From NCBI GenBank assembly GCA_947652605.1, contig OX393577.1, forward strand, positions 63,698,108-63,762,107: a stretch of DNA of 64,000 nucleotides, in the 5' to 3' direction. How positions within the stretch are numbered: the stretch's first letter is position 1; every line of letters begins with the position of its first letter. A model generated the notes under the pieces. The model did no database searches. It was given only the letters and a program-made list of their open reading frames with translations, and was not told the origin of the DNA. The position numbers and the translations under genes are program-made. Source of the stretch: Elmis aenea (taxonomy: Eukaryota; Arthropoda; Insecta; Coleoptera; Elmidae). Shown piece by piece: positions 44,734 to 56,236 of this stretch.

Positions 44734-45331
44734 CAGGGTGTGTATAAACTGGCGGAAGCGCTACACGTGACGATGTGCTTCGTAAAATTTTAAGTCGAAA
44801 ATCTTGATACAAAAATGTTGTACCATTTTTCCTATGGCCTAAGGAACCATTTAAAGAAAGAAAAAAATTGCAACATTGCATACATTGATTTGCGTTTAGA
44901 CATTACATTATCAGCAATTTTTACTTGAAAGCCTTCAGTTCGTAAACATAGCTGCAAACTTTTGGGTGTCGTAAAACACAAACTAGAAATAATTACGAGA
45001 AAAACAGAGAAACAGCTAATGACAATGTTGCCATATGTATTATTTTCATTCAAATCAGTGATTTACATTTTTTCAACACCAATTTTTGAAAGGAAGAACA
45101 CAATATCTAGGAAAAAATACTATTCGAAATTTATTTTTATTCCAAATTGCAGCTTTTTCATTTGCAAGTATTAAATAATAACGGTTATTAAAGGACTAAA
45201 TATCAAAACTTTGAGGACCTCTTGCAGACACAGCAAGCATGGTACAACATTTTCGTATTGAGATTTTCGACTTAGAATTTTACGAAGAACAGCGCCACGT
45301 GTAGCGCTTCCGCCAATTTTTACACACCCTG
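44734..45331. mobile_element. Palindromic element G, CAGGGTGTGTA ends
   Basis: Ends CAGGGTGTGTA with TA at 44732-44733 and 45332-45333. The arms of about 100 bp (44734-44832 and 45233-45331) share GGCGGAAGCGCTACACGTG, TTCGTAAAATT and AAGTCGAAAATCT. The 400-bp spacer includes a frame with a possible transposase C-terminal remnant on the minus strand. Confidence 0.85.
44832..45053 (-). pseudogene. Possible IS630-type transposase tail inside element G
   Basis: The minus-strand frame includes ISCFSVF and KSLQLCLRTEGFQVKIADN. Its spacing is similar to the transposase tail pattern (A----I----L, then R--LC---G-HFEHL), but the HFEHL block is not recognisable (FQVKI). Location in the spacer between the arms, as in element B, supports the reading. 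Chance is not excluded. Confidence 0.4.
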
Positions 45332-45755
45332 TATAGCCGAAGGTGTTAAGGTACTTTACAAAACATCAACTAGTTTCATGAATAAACACTGTCCACTCTC
45401 TCCTCTTCCTTGCTTTCCTCATCTTCTCACTCCAGGTCATTTCTCTATCCTTCAGACATTCAGCCACTACTTGGTTCCATGCTTTCCTCGGTCTTCCTCT
45501 TTGTCTTTTCTGTGTAGATTTGGCTAGCCATATTCTTTTCGTTTGTCTTCCATCCTTACTAGATGCCCAAACCACTTTGGATGTTTTTTTTCTATGTTTT
45601 CCTAAACTGGTTTAACATTGAGTCCTGTTCTAATTGTCTCATTTTGTATTTTATCTCTTCGGGTACCTCTGACGCCTCTTAAATACTTCATTTCTAGTGC
45701 CTGTATTTTGCTTTTCATTTGGCTGCTTAACACCCAGCTTGCGCATCCGTATGTA

Positions 45756-46673
45756 CGAGGGTCAGTCAAATATAAACCGGACTTTTTTCCATACCACTGA
45801 ACGAGCGATCGTTCGCAGCTGATACCCAATGGGACTGTTAATGGGGGTGTCGTGACTCATTTTTAGTCGAAAACATAACCTCACATTTGTTTGTTTTTGA
45901 GCTAGCACTATGAGTGAGCAAGTAGTGCCCAGTGCCGTTGCACAACGCATTGTTATTAAGTTTTTGGCGAATGAAAAAGTAAAACCCATCGAGATTTTGA
46001 TAAGATTACGTAAACAGTTTGGCAATGAAACCTTATCTAGGACACAAGTGTTTGCACGGCATAAATCGTTCGCTGGTGGACGTAGTGAAGTGCAAAACTT
46101 GCCCCATCCGCGTCGCCCCAAGACCAGCATAATCTCAAACAACATTCAAGCAGTTCGAGGGCTTATTGAAGGAAACCGGCGGTTAACAGTGGATGAAATT
46201 TGTAAAAGCATTGGACTAAGCGAACTATTGGACAAAGTCAAGACATCCTATAGGTCCAAAAGACGTGGCGTTCCCATTCGCAGCGTGTTGCTCTTGCACG
46301 ACAACGCTAGACCGCATACTGCCGCCTTAACCAAAGATAAATTAACAAAAATGCATTAGACTACTATTAAAAATGTCCCTTATAGCCCTGACTTATCCCC
46401 GTGTGATTATCATTTATTTGGACCACTCAAGGAGGCGTTAGGAGGACAGCAATTCCAAAATAATGAAGAGGTGAAGCAATTTGTGTGTAATTGGCTTCGC
46501 ACACGTCCCACTTCTTTTCACAATAAAGGAATACAAAAACAGCCAATCCGTTGGCAAAAGTGTGTAAATGTCAACGGAAACTATGTAGAAAAATGAGTTG
46601 TGCGTATTTTTGAAAATTTTTAATTTAATACAGAGAATGGGAAAAAGTCCGGTTTATATTTGACTGGCCCTCG
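45756..46673 (+). mobile_element. mariner element, internally deleted
   Basis: Terminal inverted repeats of about 30 bp, CGAGGGTCAGTCAAATATAA and CGAGGGCCAGTCAAATATAA (mirror), lie between TA at 45754-45755 and 46674-46675. The length is 918 bp against about 1.3 kb for a complete mariner. The ends are nearly perfect, so it could be mobilised in trans. The transposase is deleted in the middle. Confidence 0.95.
45910..46596 (+). pseudogene. mariner transposase with central deletion and a stop
   Basis: ATG at 45910, with N-terminal helix-turn-helix RIVIKFLANEKVKPIEIL, then RLTVDEICKSIGLS up to residue 104. The frame then jumps to ELLDKVKTSYRSKRRGVPIR and LLLHDNARPHTAAL, with Asp131 the second catalytic residue. 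About 150 residues including the first catalytic Asp (VTGDE-W) are missing. A TAG at codon 150 follows, and the frame continues after it with VPYSPDLSPCDYHLFGPLKE (third Asp, D34D-type spacing) and WQKCVNVNGNYVEK, ending at TGA 46594-46596. A classic dead mariner, the deletion being in frame and the stop secondary. Confidence 0.92.
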
Positions 46674-47360
46674 TATATTGTGTTGTAAACTGTCATTGTC
46701 GTATTCTTTGATATTTCTTTTTTCCTTATGAATGCGTTATCAAGTGTGTAGAAGAGTTTAGTTGTATTCACTATTCTGTTGTTGATTTCAGCCTCTTCCT
46801 TTCTATTCTTGTATGTTTACTCCCAAACACTTGAATGTTTCTGTTTGCTCTATCTGTTTTCATCTAGTTTTATTGTTATGCTTGGCTCTCTCTTTCCAAT
46901 TGTCATTACATTGGTTTTAGCCACATTTGTTTTCATGTTTCTTTTTTTCTAATGCTGTCTTTGCAGATGTCTTAAATCATTTGTAGTTCTTTTTCGTTCT
47001 TTGCGTAGATCATCAAAACGTCGGCAAAAGCATATTCCACTATTTCCACCATTTGCATGCTTTTATATCCTACTTGTAATTTCTTTATTTTACCCTTCGT
47101 TTCTTGTATTACGTCATCGAGAACTAAATTGAACGGAGTTGGGCTCAGTACTCCCCCTTGTCTGAATTCCGCTTTGGTTACGAACTCCCCTGACTGTGGG
47201 CTGTAGGTTTCCTGTTCTGACATAATTTCTTGTGTTTCTGTATATACTGAAAATAGCTTTTTCTAGCTTTTTACTAATTCCTCTTTGTCTAACAATAAGA
47301 CTATTCCATACCCCTTTTCTTGGGATGCTGTCAAATGCTTTTTATATCCACCTTAATATA

Positions 47361-48384
47361 TTAAAAAAGTTAGAATTCCTGTGGCTTACTTTACTGTTTT
47401 TTTTTCCTTCATTACTCTTGTTTCATTCTTATTCCATATTACGCTATTTAGCATTCTTGTAGCGCTCTTTTCCAATGCAGCTTTTGCTCCTAAATCACTG
47501 TCCACCTTAACTTACAGCAAAAAAGCTTTTAAATATGTAGAAAGTATTAAAAACATTGTTTGCCTTTAATTCATTTAAAAAAATTTGAAATTGGTTTAAA
47601 AGTGCTTTGTGTCAGTTATAAATGTGGATTCGCTTAAACTGTTACTTGTTCTAATACAGTACTTGGAAAAATATTGTTTTAACCTAACAAGTCCCGTGTA
47701 AATGATGGAGCAAAACATTCGCACGTGCTTAAAATATTCAAGCTCTTTCATCGTTAACGCCCGCCCCTTTGTTGTCGTTGTTAAACTAAAAAAAGAAATT
47801 TCTGCCGGTAATTGCAAATGTCGTTCACTTTTAACCGAGAAATTGTTGCCAAAGTGTTCAAAGAAGTATCTAATTTTTTAGCAATTCGTCGGCCATTTAT
47901 TTGGAGGCTCAAATCTGCAATAAAATATTTTTCTTGAAGTATCTCGAAGCAAATCCAATATTTGTTTTTTCTTCCGTCAAAAGAATACTCATTAGCGATT
48001 TGCGTTTTTAGTTTTTTATTTGAAATATCGCATGTTGATGACCCGGCCAAAGTAGATGTTATTTTTAACAGCGGTTTTCATCGCAAGGCTGATTGCTGAT
48101 TTTGTCTCGTACAAATGAGTAAATATTAAAATTGTAAGGACAACAAACAACGCTTGTTTACATTTTTCTGTCAACATTAGTGGAAAAACTGCAAGGTTTT
48201 GTAGCTTGAAATGTTACGAACTAAAGCATTTTGTTAATAATGAATAAAATGTTAGCGATACTAGGACATTATTACTAATTAAAGCTAGTAGTTGAAGTTA
48301 GTATTATTGGTATAGGCCAGAGCTTGTAGATATTTTAAAATATACACTATAAATTGTCTACAAATAAATAGTTTACTCTAAATT
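47361..48384. other. Unassigned region, possible LINE debris
   Basis: Minus-strand text near 47400-47540 (KSATRMLNSVIWNKNETRV) is reminiscent of a LINE reverse transcriptase tail and may be a displaced piece of the neighbouring element. A minus frame at 47781-48050 (KLKTQIANEYSFDGRKNKY and on) is open for 89 codons and is not recognised. Confidence 0.3.
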
Positions 48385-48850
48385 ATTATTTTATTTAGTC
48401 ATGAGTTCTTCTAATGTTAGGTGTAGGACTGTTAAGTTGTGTTGTGCTGACTTTTTTCCGTGGTTTTCTGTCTCTTGCTAGCTTTTTTGTCTTTCCATTT
48501 GATGTTTCTGCCTGTGGCTGCTTTTTTAACATCGCCTTGCCAGGTTTTTCTCGGTCTACCTCTTTTGTTTTTTCTCTGTGATCTTGCTCATATGCTTTTC
48601 TGGATAACCTTTCTTCTTTCATCCTATAAATGTGACCCAACCATCCCACCTGTCTTTATTGTATTTTTGTTTCAACTGAATTTATCTTAAATTGTTCTCT
48701 ATATGTTTCATTTCTGATTCTATCATTTTTTGTTTTTCCTTGGATTTTTCTAAGATATCTCATTTCTGCTGCATTCACTCGGCTACTATTTTTATTGGTG
48801 AGCGTCCACGTTTCACTTCCGCATACAATTGGCTAAATGGTATTTTATTA
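48385..48850 (-). pseudogene. LINE reverse transcriptase C-terminus, copy 1 of a pair
   Basis: Minus strand: GSETWTLTNKNSSRVNAAEM, RYLRKIQGKTKNDRIRNE and TYREQF, then GWLGHIYRMKEERLSRKAYE, QAETSNGKTKKLARDRK and TTQLNSPTPN. The 3' end is shared with 51960-52670 on the opposite strand, down to the ACTCATGACTAAATAAAAT end. About 450 bp of the 3' end only. The motifs are RTE/CR1-like. Confidence 0.82.
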
Positions 48851-51324
48851 ACAAACTATTATTGGTAAAAACAGTTTTTTTTTTCTAATTTCTTTCTTTG
48901 ATAGTAAAACTTCCCAGCATGTAATACCAAATTTGTCGTTTTTATGCTTTAGTAAATTTATTTGGCAATTTGTGACAACATTTTGAGTTAGCCTGCATCC
49001 GTTTTTGCTTTAAAATAACCATTAATTTCGCAAATTCAGTGACACTCAACCACCAAATTTTATTTAGCTCGGAACTAAGTAGCATAGAATGTCACAGACT
49101 GTTTTTTGCGGAGTTCAGTTTAACTCAAGGAAGTCGTTGGTTCTTTCAAAGTTTCTGTTTGTTTTATTTCGCCTTGTAGTTCCTCAGATTTCAACCAAAT
49201 AACGACGTTAGTCTTTCCGTAAGGGTCAAAGTACATCTTGCGACAGCAACTTCATGTTAGAAGGTCATGCTTTGATTGATGAGGAATTCAATATTCGAAA
49301 TTTGATTCCATAATACAAACTCGAGTTAGGTACTTGGCGCCAGTCAGGTATTTTTTGTCTACTCAGTTTATTTGCACAAACTAAATATTGAAGGTTTTTT
49401 ACGCAATAGTCTGCGGTTACCTGACTGTCATATTGGTGAACTTGAGAAAGACTTCGTAATTATGTACACACCTCAAAACGTTCTAATAATTTTTTGTTTA
49501 TTTTGGTCGTTAGCAGAAACGTAATGTTTCTAGCAAACATGTAAGCTAAAACAAAAAACGTCAAAACCGGAAAGTGAACTGTAGATTTGGGTCATGGTGT
49601 AATCTAATCCTGTAATTAAGTTATTAATTTAATTTTAATGAGTACTTGTTTGTTATTTAAATTTTAAAAGTATATGTTTCAGGTAAGTTTGGCATAAATT
49701 ACTTTGGTATCAGTAATGTTGGTCTGTACATTTTATGCTAAAAGATTAGATAATTCAGTATTTTTAACATTGTTAAACCTATTTGAGTTACAAAATCTGC
49801 CAACAAAACAAATCTGCCTTGCTAGTATTTTCGCTGGTACACTCATTAATGTTATACCTCTATTGTAAGAACAATCCCTTTTGTCCCCTCTCTTGTTTAT
49901 TTATTAATTGTCTCTATTTTTTTTTTTTTATAAAGCATTTTATTCCAAAATGCTAGACTAGCTTTGCTTTAAGACTTTTAATTAAATAAAATTGCTAGTA
50001 CTAAAAAAACAGGAGTCTCAAAAATGTGGTACTACAAAAGATCCTTGGAAAAAGATAAGGTATCTCTATTATATTTATATTAATAAAAGCCCAAGTATTG
50101 CAACCCAAAAATAATCCTTGTAATTACCGAAAATTTCCAATTATTTACAAACAATTCACAAAAAAAGTTCACCAAAATTAGGAGATATTGAGTCATTAGA
50201 AAATTACGTTATTGGAGTTTTTTTTTCATGCTGTCATTTTATAAATAAATAAACATTATTTGTAAATACGCCAAATTAAGGCAGTATTATTGGTGCTTAA
50301 TTTAATTGCATCAATATAGCCATGAAAAAGCTATATAAACAATTGAATTATATGGCTGTTTAATTAACCAGTTGTCGTAATTAATTAAATTTAAATACAT
50401 TTCTTGTGTGTGTGTATGTATTAACGATCAAACAGTTTCAAATAAACTTAATTATGCAGCAATGTTTTGTTTTTTAAGTATTTTTTGTAAATAAATCAGC
50501 TGAACGGTTGCTAAACACTTGCATAAAACTTTAAGATCAATTTTTCATCATGCAATTTATATTAACTGTAGATTTTCTGTTAAATTAAATGAACTTTAGT
50601 GTGAGTAGAATTAATTATTACAATGTACCTGCCATGCCAAAACAAATTGTTATGGTAATCTGTTAATATGCCTACAACAAAACCGCATTTTACTAAAATC
50701 ATACTAATTCTGACGTACAACGGAAATTAATGATTTTATAATTAACAAATCCACTTTTACTAATTAAGTATTAGTTGTACCAGTGATTATTTTAAATAAC
50801 GCCCTTAATTGATTCGTTCCATCAAATGCAAAAACAATTGATTTTAGTTACTGAATTTTGCATTGAATGAACTCACTATATCCAACTGGTGTGTTATTTA
50901 TTTACGTATGGGACACTTATCAATATTCAAGCGACAAGATTATTGTGGCTGGTATGTGATATATTCAACAAACGTTATCAAATTCAATATTATTATTGCT
51001 CATGATAATTTTAAGAGGTCATTGCATATTCAGCCGTTTTTTATTTACGTTTTCTTTCAGTAATAACAACTATACAAGGCAATTCTGTACACAATTCTTA
51101 TTTTATACTCTTTACACTGGGAGCGTGTAAAATATTGTAAATACACAATTATCTTGATGTGCATGTGCTGCCATTTTTGTGTGTAATACTATTATAAATG
51201 TTCTGTACTGATATCAGTTAAATAAACTTAACGAAACGCACTAATAAATGAATGAAAAACAATTGATAAGAATTAAGTGTCTCCTCAAATGGCGACTCTG
51301 CTAACCAAAGCATAGTTTTGTAGT
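48851..51324. other. AT-rich DNA with no gene seen
   Basis: No recognised frame or repeat over 2.4 kb. From about 49000 to 49600 the composition is more mixed; from 49900 it is strongly AT-rich with a poly-T run. Confidence 0.5.
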
Positions 51325-51969
51325 CAGGGCCGGCCTTAAGCACATTCCACCGATTCCCTCGCTTAGGGTCCGCTTTAAGGTGGGCCCGCGCTTAAAATAA
51401 AAAGAGGACAAAAGCAAATAAGTAAATAAATAAATAAATAATGATATTTAAAAAATATAAATATAAATACTCATTAATAGCATAAGGATGCAAAACAATC
51501 CTATAACAATAAATAAATTATACCATTAATATGGATTATTTATCAAATATTATCGCTAAATCGGTAAATTTGACGCGTAACGGCAATTAACGAAAAACGC
51601 TCGTCTTTTGTTTATAAAAATGTAATACCTAAATACCAAATCATTAGTTGTTTAATATCAGTTTAACAGTGAAAAAATCCCGCTTTAATTCACGTTATTT
51701 ATATCAGTCGAAAGTGAAGTTATAAGGGTAATGAAGTTCGCCAATTTTTAAAAGATTTTGGGTGAGCAAAATCTAGGAAAATTAATTCTAATTAAGTTTT
51801 TATTTCGTTTATAATGAAATTGGTTGTTTGGCTTCTTCTTTTCTGGTCAATTTGCCAAATTTGTTATGTTTGTTCAACAATTTACAAAATAGAATATATG
51901 CATAGAATAGCATGCAAATAAAGCTTGGTTTTCTTTGGATTGAATTGTTTTAGGAGGCCCGGCAGGGCT
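51325..51969. mobile_element. Possible hAT-like element with CAGGGCCGGCC end
   Basis: CAGGGCCGGCCTTAAG at 51325 is a common animal hAT end, followed by GGGCCCGCGCTTAA-type GC words. GGAGGCCCGGCAGGG near 51953-51967 may be a degraded mirror end, directly before the LINE fragment. Interior has an AAATAAATAAAT run and no coding. The right end and duplication are not secure. Confidence 0.35.
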
Positions 51970-52670
51970 TAGGTTGAAACAGGTAGAAAGCTTTAAATAT
52001 TTAGGAATGATCATAGGGAAAAATAGAGGAATGGACAAGGAAATAAACGAAAGGACAGGAAATGTGAAAAGAATACTTAACATTTTAAGAATAACATTTT
52101 TTGGAAATAGAAAAGTCCCAAAACGAACAAAAGTTGGTGAAAAAGGTATGAACTCCGGCACTTTTATACGGAAGTGAAACGTGGACACTCACAAACAAAA
52201 ATAGTAGTCGAGTGAGATTTTAAAAAAATTCAAGGAAAAACAAAAAAAGATAGAATCAGAAACGAAACATATAGGGAACAATTAAAAATATAATCAGTTG
52301 AAACAAAAATACAAGAAAGACAGCTGGGGTGGTTGGGTCACATTTATAGGATGAAAGAAAAAAGGTTAACCAGAAAAGCCTATCAAGCAAGATCACAGGG
52401 AAAAAAACAAAAGAGGTAGACCGAGAAAACCTGGCAAGACGGAGTTAAAAAAGCAGCAACGGATAGAAACATCAAATGGAAAGGCATAAAAAAGCTAGCA
52501 CAAGACAGAGAAACATGGAAAAAAGTCAACACAGCACAATTCAACAGTCCTACACCCAACAGTAGAACTCACGACTAAATAAAATTAAAATTGGGGAGGT
52601 CTGTAAATTATAGATATGGTAGAGCTTCCGCAAATTTTGAAAAATCGTGTAAGTTTGGGAAACGCTGCAC
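51960..52670 (+). pseudogene. LINE reverse transcriptase C-terminus, copy 2 of a pair
   Basis: GLRLKQVESFKYLGMIIGKN and EINERTGNVKRILNILRITF are followed by PALLYGSETWTL-like text, WLGHIYRMKEKR and NTAQFNSPTP. It is collinear with 48385-48850 and extends about 200 bp further upstream. Several single-base indels disrupt the frame. It runs to the shared ACTCACGACTAAATAAAATT end near 52590, with possible 3' UTR beyond. Confidence 0.82.
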
Positions 52671-53094
52671 TAAACAATTAAGCAATGATTTATCTAAACC
52701 TTAAGGCTAATTTAAGTGTTTAAAATACCAACATTAAAAACATATTATCTTGTTAAAAAGTAGCAAATATCATTGGCATCTAAGAGTTATGCAAAATTAT
52801 CACGATCCAATACTATAAACAAGCTTTGTGTTCAAGGGAACTCATTGTTTAAGATAATAATTAATTATTTTTGCTTAAAACTCGATTTTAATGTGTATAA
52901 TTGTACGGTGTAATTATTTATAAATTTTACAGCGTAGCTATTTGTCTTTAAAGAAGTTCATTGTTAATCTTAGGTGCTACAAGGAAATTAGTAGTTAGCT
53001 TTAACAAGTAATTAAAGTTACTTCCAAGAATCCAATGTCGCAGACAATAGAGATATTCAGTTTGAAATAAAATTTTCAGTTTTTGTTTTATCAG
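52671..53094. other. AT-rich spacer with no gene seen
   Basis: No frame or repeat. Confidence 0.5.
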
Positions 53095-53096
53095 TA

Positions 53097-54327
53097 CAGG
53101 GTGGTCCAAATTCGATGGAATTGCATGGGTATCTCGGTTAATATTTAAGATAGAGAAACGGTTAAATTACCAAAAGTGTGCAGTTTTTTGAGACAAACTC
53201 AGAACCGTTTTCAAAAATATTCTATCATTTCCGGTTTTCGAGTTATCGAATAAAAAGTGTTTTTTTGTCATATTAATAATCTGTCATATCTCCGTTGTTG
53301 TTGTAAATATCGAAAATATTTATAAAGATTATTTTTAGATAATTTTATGTTTAATTTAATTATACTAAAAAAAAAAAATTTACGCTCGCCGTTAAAAAGT
53401 TATGACACAAAATTACCTTTTTTTAAATGGAAGCGATCGATAGTTGGCTATGACATATTTAAATTCCTTATTTTTTTCTCATTCCAAATATATAAGGGTT
53501 GATGTATTTATTTTTAATAATACGCAAGTTATGAAGGTTTTTTAGTTTTTTTTTCTAAGAAAATCATAGTAGGCTATGAAAACAAAAACCAAACAAGGTG
53601 TAAAACCTTACAAAACTCATGTGGTACAAGTTACCAAGGTTTTTTAATTTGTTGTGGAGATAAACATTGTAAATATTTGAAAATAAGAAAACAACGATAT
53701 AGTCGGTATCAGCAGTAATGTAGGATATTGTTGTTCGTTTATCTTATGTTCAAAAAATTTCGTATTTATCTCAATAACAAATTAAAAAACCTTGGTAACT
53801 TGTACCACATGAGTTTAATAAGGTTTTACACCTTGTTTATTTTTGTTTTCACAGCCTACTATGATTTTCTTTAAAAAAAAAAACTAAAAAACCTTCATAA
53901 CTTGCGTATTGTTGAAAATAAATACATCAACCCTTATATATTTGAAATGAGAAAAAAATGACGTATTTAAATAGGTCATAGTCAACTATCGTTTCCATTT
54001 AAAAAAAGGTAAGTTTGTGTCATAACTTTTTAACGGCGAGTGTAAATTTTTTTTTTTAGTATAATCAAATTAAACATAAAAATATCCAAAAATAATCTTA
54101 ATAAATATTTTTGATATTTACAACAATAACGGGGATATGACACATTATTAATATGACAAAAAAACACTTTTTATTCGATAACTCGAAAACCGGAAATGAT
54201 AGAATATTTTTGAAAACGGTTCTGAGTTTGTCTCAAAAAACTGCACATTTTTGGTAATTTAACCGTTTCTCTATCTTAAATATTAACCGAGATACCCATG
54301 CAATCCCATCGAATTTGGACCACCCTG
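53097..54327. mobile_element. Large palindromic element H, 1.2 kb, CAGGGTGGTCC ends
   Basis: Ends CAGGGTGGTCCAAATTCGAT and mirror, with TA at 53095-53096 and 54328-54329. Arms of about 570 bp each (53097-53670 and 53760-54327), about 93% identical by eye, and a spacer of about 90 bp. It shares GGGTATCTCGGTTA and AGTTGGC(C/T)ATGAC blocks with element E, so both are one family at different divergence. No transposase remnant recognised. Confidence 0.92.
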
Positions 54328-54749
54328 TATATTAATAACAGAGAGAAGAAGTTTAAAACGGTGTTAATTTATTTCAATTTACCGGAACATTCGTTCGTTT
54401 GAAGTTCATCGTGTAATCGGTTTTGACGCTGCGTTTTATAATCTTAACAGGCTAAGAAGAAAACTCTAAACTGAAAGATAAAAGGTCCAAGAAGCTTGAA
54501 AGGAATATTTAGTCCCTTTTTGATCCTTATTACACCAACATGACAAAACAACAGTATCGGATTTGAGTTTATAATTTTCAGTACCTAAAACCAGCAAGAA
54601 TCTTTAAATATTGTATTACTTTGACGAATATTAAAATTATATTCGTTTGTTAATCGTGAACCGCTCGGATTTCTTAACGTTTATGTTTTTATTAAACGTC
54701 TGCCATGTCAGACAACTTTTTGTGCGGTCATTACATATCTATACTTTTT
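54328..54749. other. No gene seen
   Basis: AT-rich spacer between the palindrome and the Jockey-like 3' end. Confidence 0.5.
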
Positions 54750-55672
54750 TAAATTTTAAATTTAAACTCTAATAGAGTATATCACAATGCAATCTGGTCT
54801 TTGAGACCAATGAGAAGTTTAATTCTAGCCTAAATTAATGATGGTCAAACTTAGTCAAGGTTTACCCAATAGCTGTCCTTAGTTTGCTAATATGTAAGTA
54901 CACTAATTATTAACGTGTACACTAACGCACAGTCTCTGCTTTTAAACCTTTGATAAACTCGATGGGTTTAACCCTTTTTAGTCTTCTTACTAATCCTGTA
55001 GTGTCCAGGAGCTGGATCGCCTTGATGTTAATGGAGCTTTTCTTCTTAGCAAACTTCTTAATGATGTTAGTGTCCATGTTGAGGTCCCGATGTATGCAAC
55101 TATATACAGGGTGTCCCCGTTATCACCGCGAATATTTTAAGTGGTGATAGAGGACCTTTTTCTAAGAAAAAATTTTGAGTACAATTTTTTTCTAAAATCA
55201 AATGCTAAGCAGTTATCAACACTTACTTGATTTTTTTACACTTCTGCATTTAAAAGGCTCTGTCGCCGAAAATATCAATTTTATCGTAAAATACCTTACA
55301 GCTTTTTAATAGAACAAGAAATTCTCTACAAAATTAGTTCTATTTATTTTTTGTCTACAGGCAATGGTTTGAGAGTTATAAAGCAGTTTGTACAAAAAAA
55401 TGTAAAAAATTTACAAAATTTAATTGTTCCCTAGACTTTGCAACCGCTGTATCTTTAAAACGAAAGGTTGTACAAAAAAACCGACGGCCCATTCCGGATA
55501 GCAAATTTTATGGGCTACAACTTTGGTCAAGTGAAATTTTTAGAAAATCAAACCAATTTTCCGGAAAAGCTAACAATAAGGAACAGAGTGCAAAAACAAA
55601 ATTTCCTACAAATATTGTTTTGTATTTAAAAATGCTTTTAAACAGAGAACGATTACGTAATTGAAAATGATA

Positions 55673-55708
55673 AATGATGGAAGTCATTTTGAACACTTAT
55701 TGACGTAA
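55673..55708 (+). pseudogene. Transposase C-terminal codons in the left arm of I
   Basis: Reads NDGSHFEHLLT and a TAA stop. The G-x-HFEHLL stop is the recognised end of an IS630/mariner-type insect transposase. Upstream text (AFKQRTI) is a degraded R---C helix. Confidence 0.7.
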
Positions 55709-56197
55709 TTTTGTGGTTACATGTAAATTTTATTGAGTTAAGAAGGATTTGCATTGTTTTGCATTTTATCGTTTTCAAAACAAAAAAAAACGGGAAATTA
55801 TAATATTTTGTATTTAAAAATGCCATAGCATCGGTACCATTCATAAAATTATGTATCTCATCAGTTTTAAAGCTTTTTATGAAGTTTGAAATTATTCAGA
55901 AAACCACCCCTTATTTTTTAAGGAGCTAACGAACAAATTTAACAAAAAATTGTAAAATTGCATGTAAATAAGTTATTTAAATTTATAAAAACGCCGCATC
56001 TTTTAACGAAACGTCGTAGAGCAAAACGGATGTCTGTTGCGGATAAGGCATTTAACGGACTACAACTTCGGTAAATATGTTGTTCAATAAAACTAAACAT
56101 ATGTTTTTAATAGTGAAAAAAGTGGAAAAAAAAACGAAAAAATGCAAAACAATGCAAATCTATCTGGAGGCAATAAAATTAATATGTAACCACAAAA

Positions 56198-56236
56198 TTA
56201 CTTCAATAAATGTTCAAAATGATCTCCATCATTTTC
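56198..56236 (-). pseudogene. Transposase C-terminal codons in the right arm of I
   Basis: On the minus strand reads ENDGDHFEHLLK and TAA. Just upstream, LLKRVRL corresponds to the R-RLC helix that normally precedes it. Better preserved than the left-arm copy. Confidence 0.75.

Larger units (their letters stand above)
45355..47360 (-). pseudogene. LINE reverse transcriptase split by a mariner
   Basis: Upstream part (46676-47360, minus): KAFDSIPRKGVWNSL, KKLEKAIFSIYTETQEI, FRQGGVLSPTPFNLVLDDVI and EYAFADVLMIYAKNE. The last is the FADD box with its second Asp changed to Val. Downstream part (45366-45753): YGCASWVLSSQMKSKIQALE, MKYLRGVRGTRRDKI, then KDGRQTKRIWLAKS and QKRQRGRPRKAWNQVV, and the end WTVFIHETS. 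Excision of the mariner and one TA gives QFTTQYTYGCASWV in frame. It is close in sequence style to the 15030-16600 LINE. Both ORF1 and the endonuclease are absent. Confidence 0.87.

Noticed and set aside
46972..47223. FADV in place of FADD taken as a variant active reverse transcriptase
   Set aside because: The same copy is truncated, frameshifted and interrupted by a mariner, so the change is decay.
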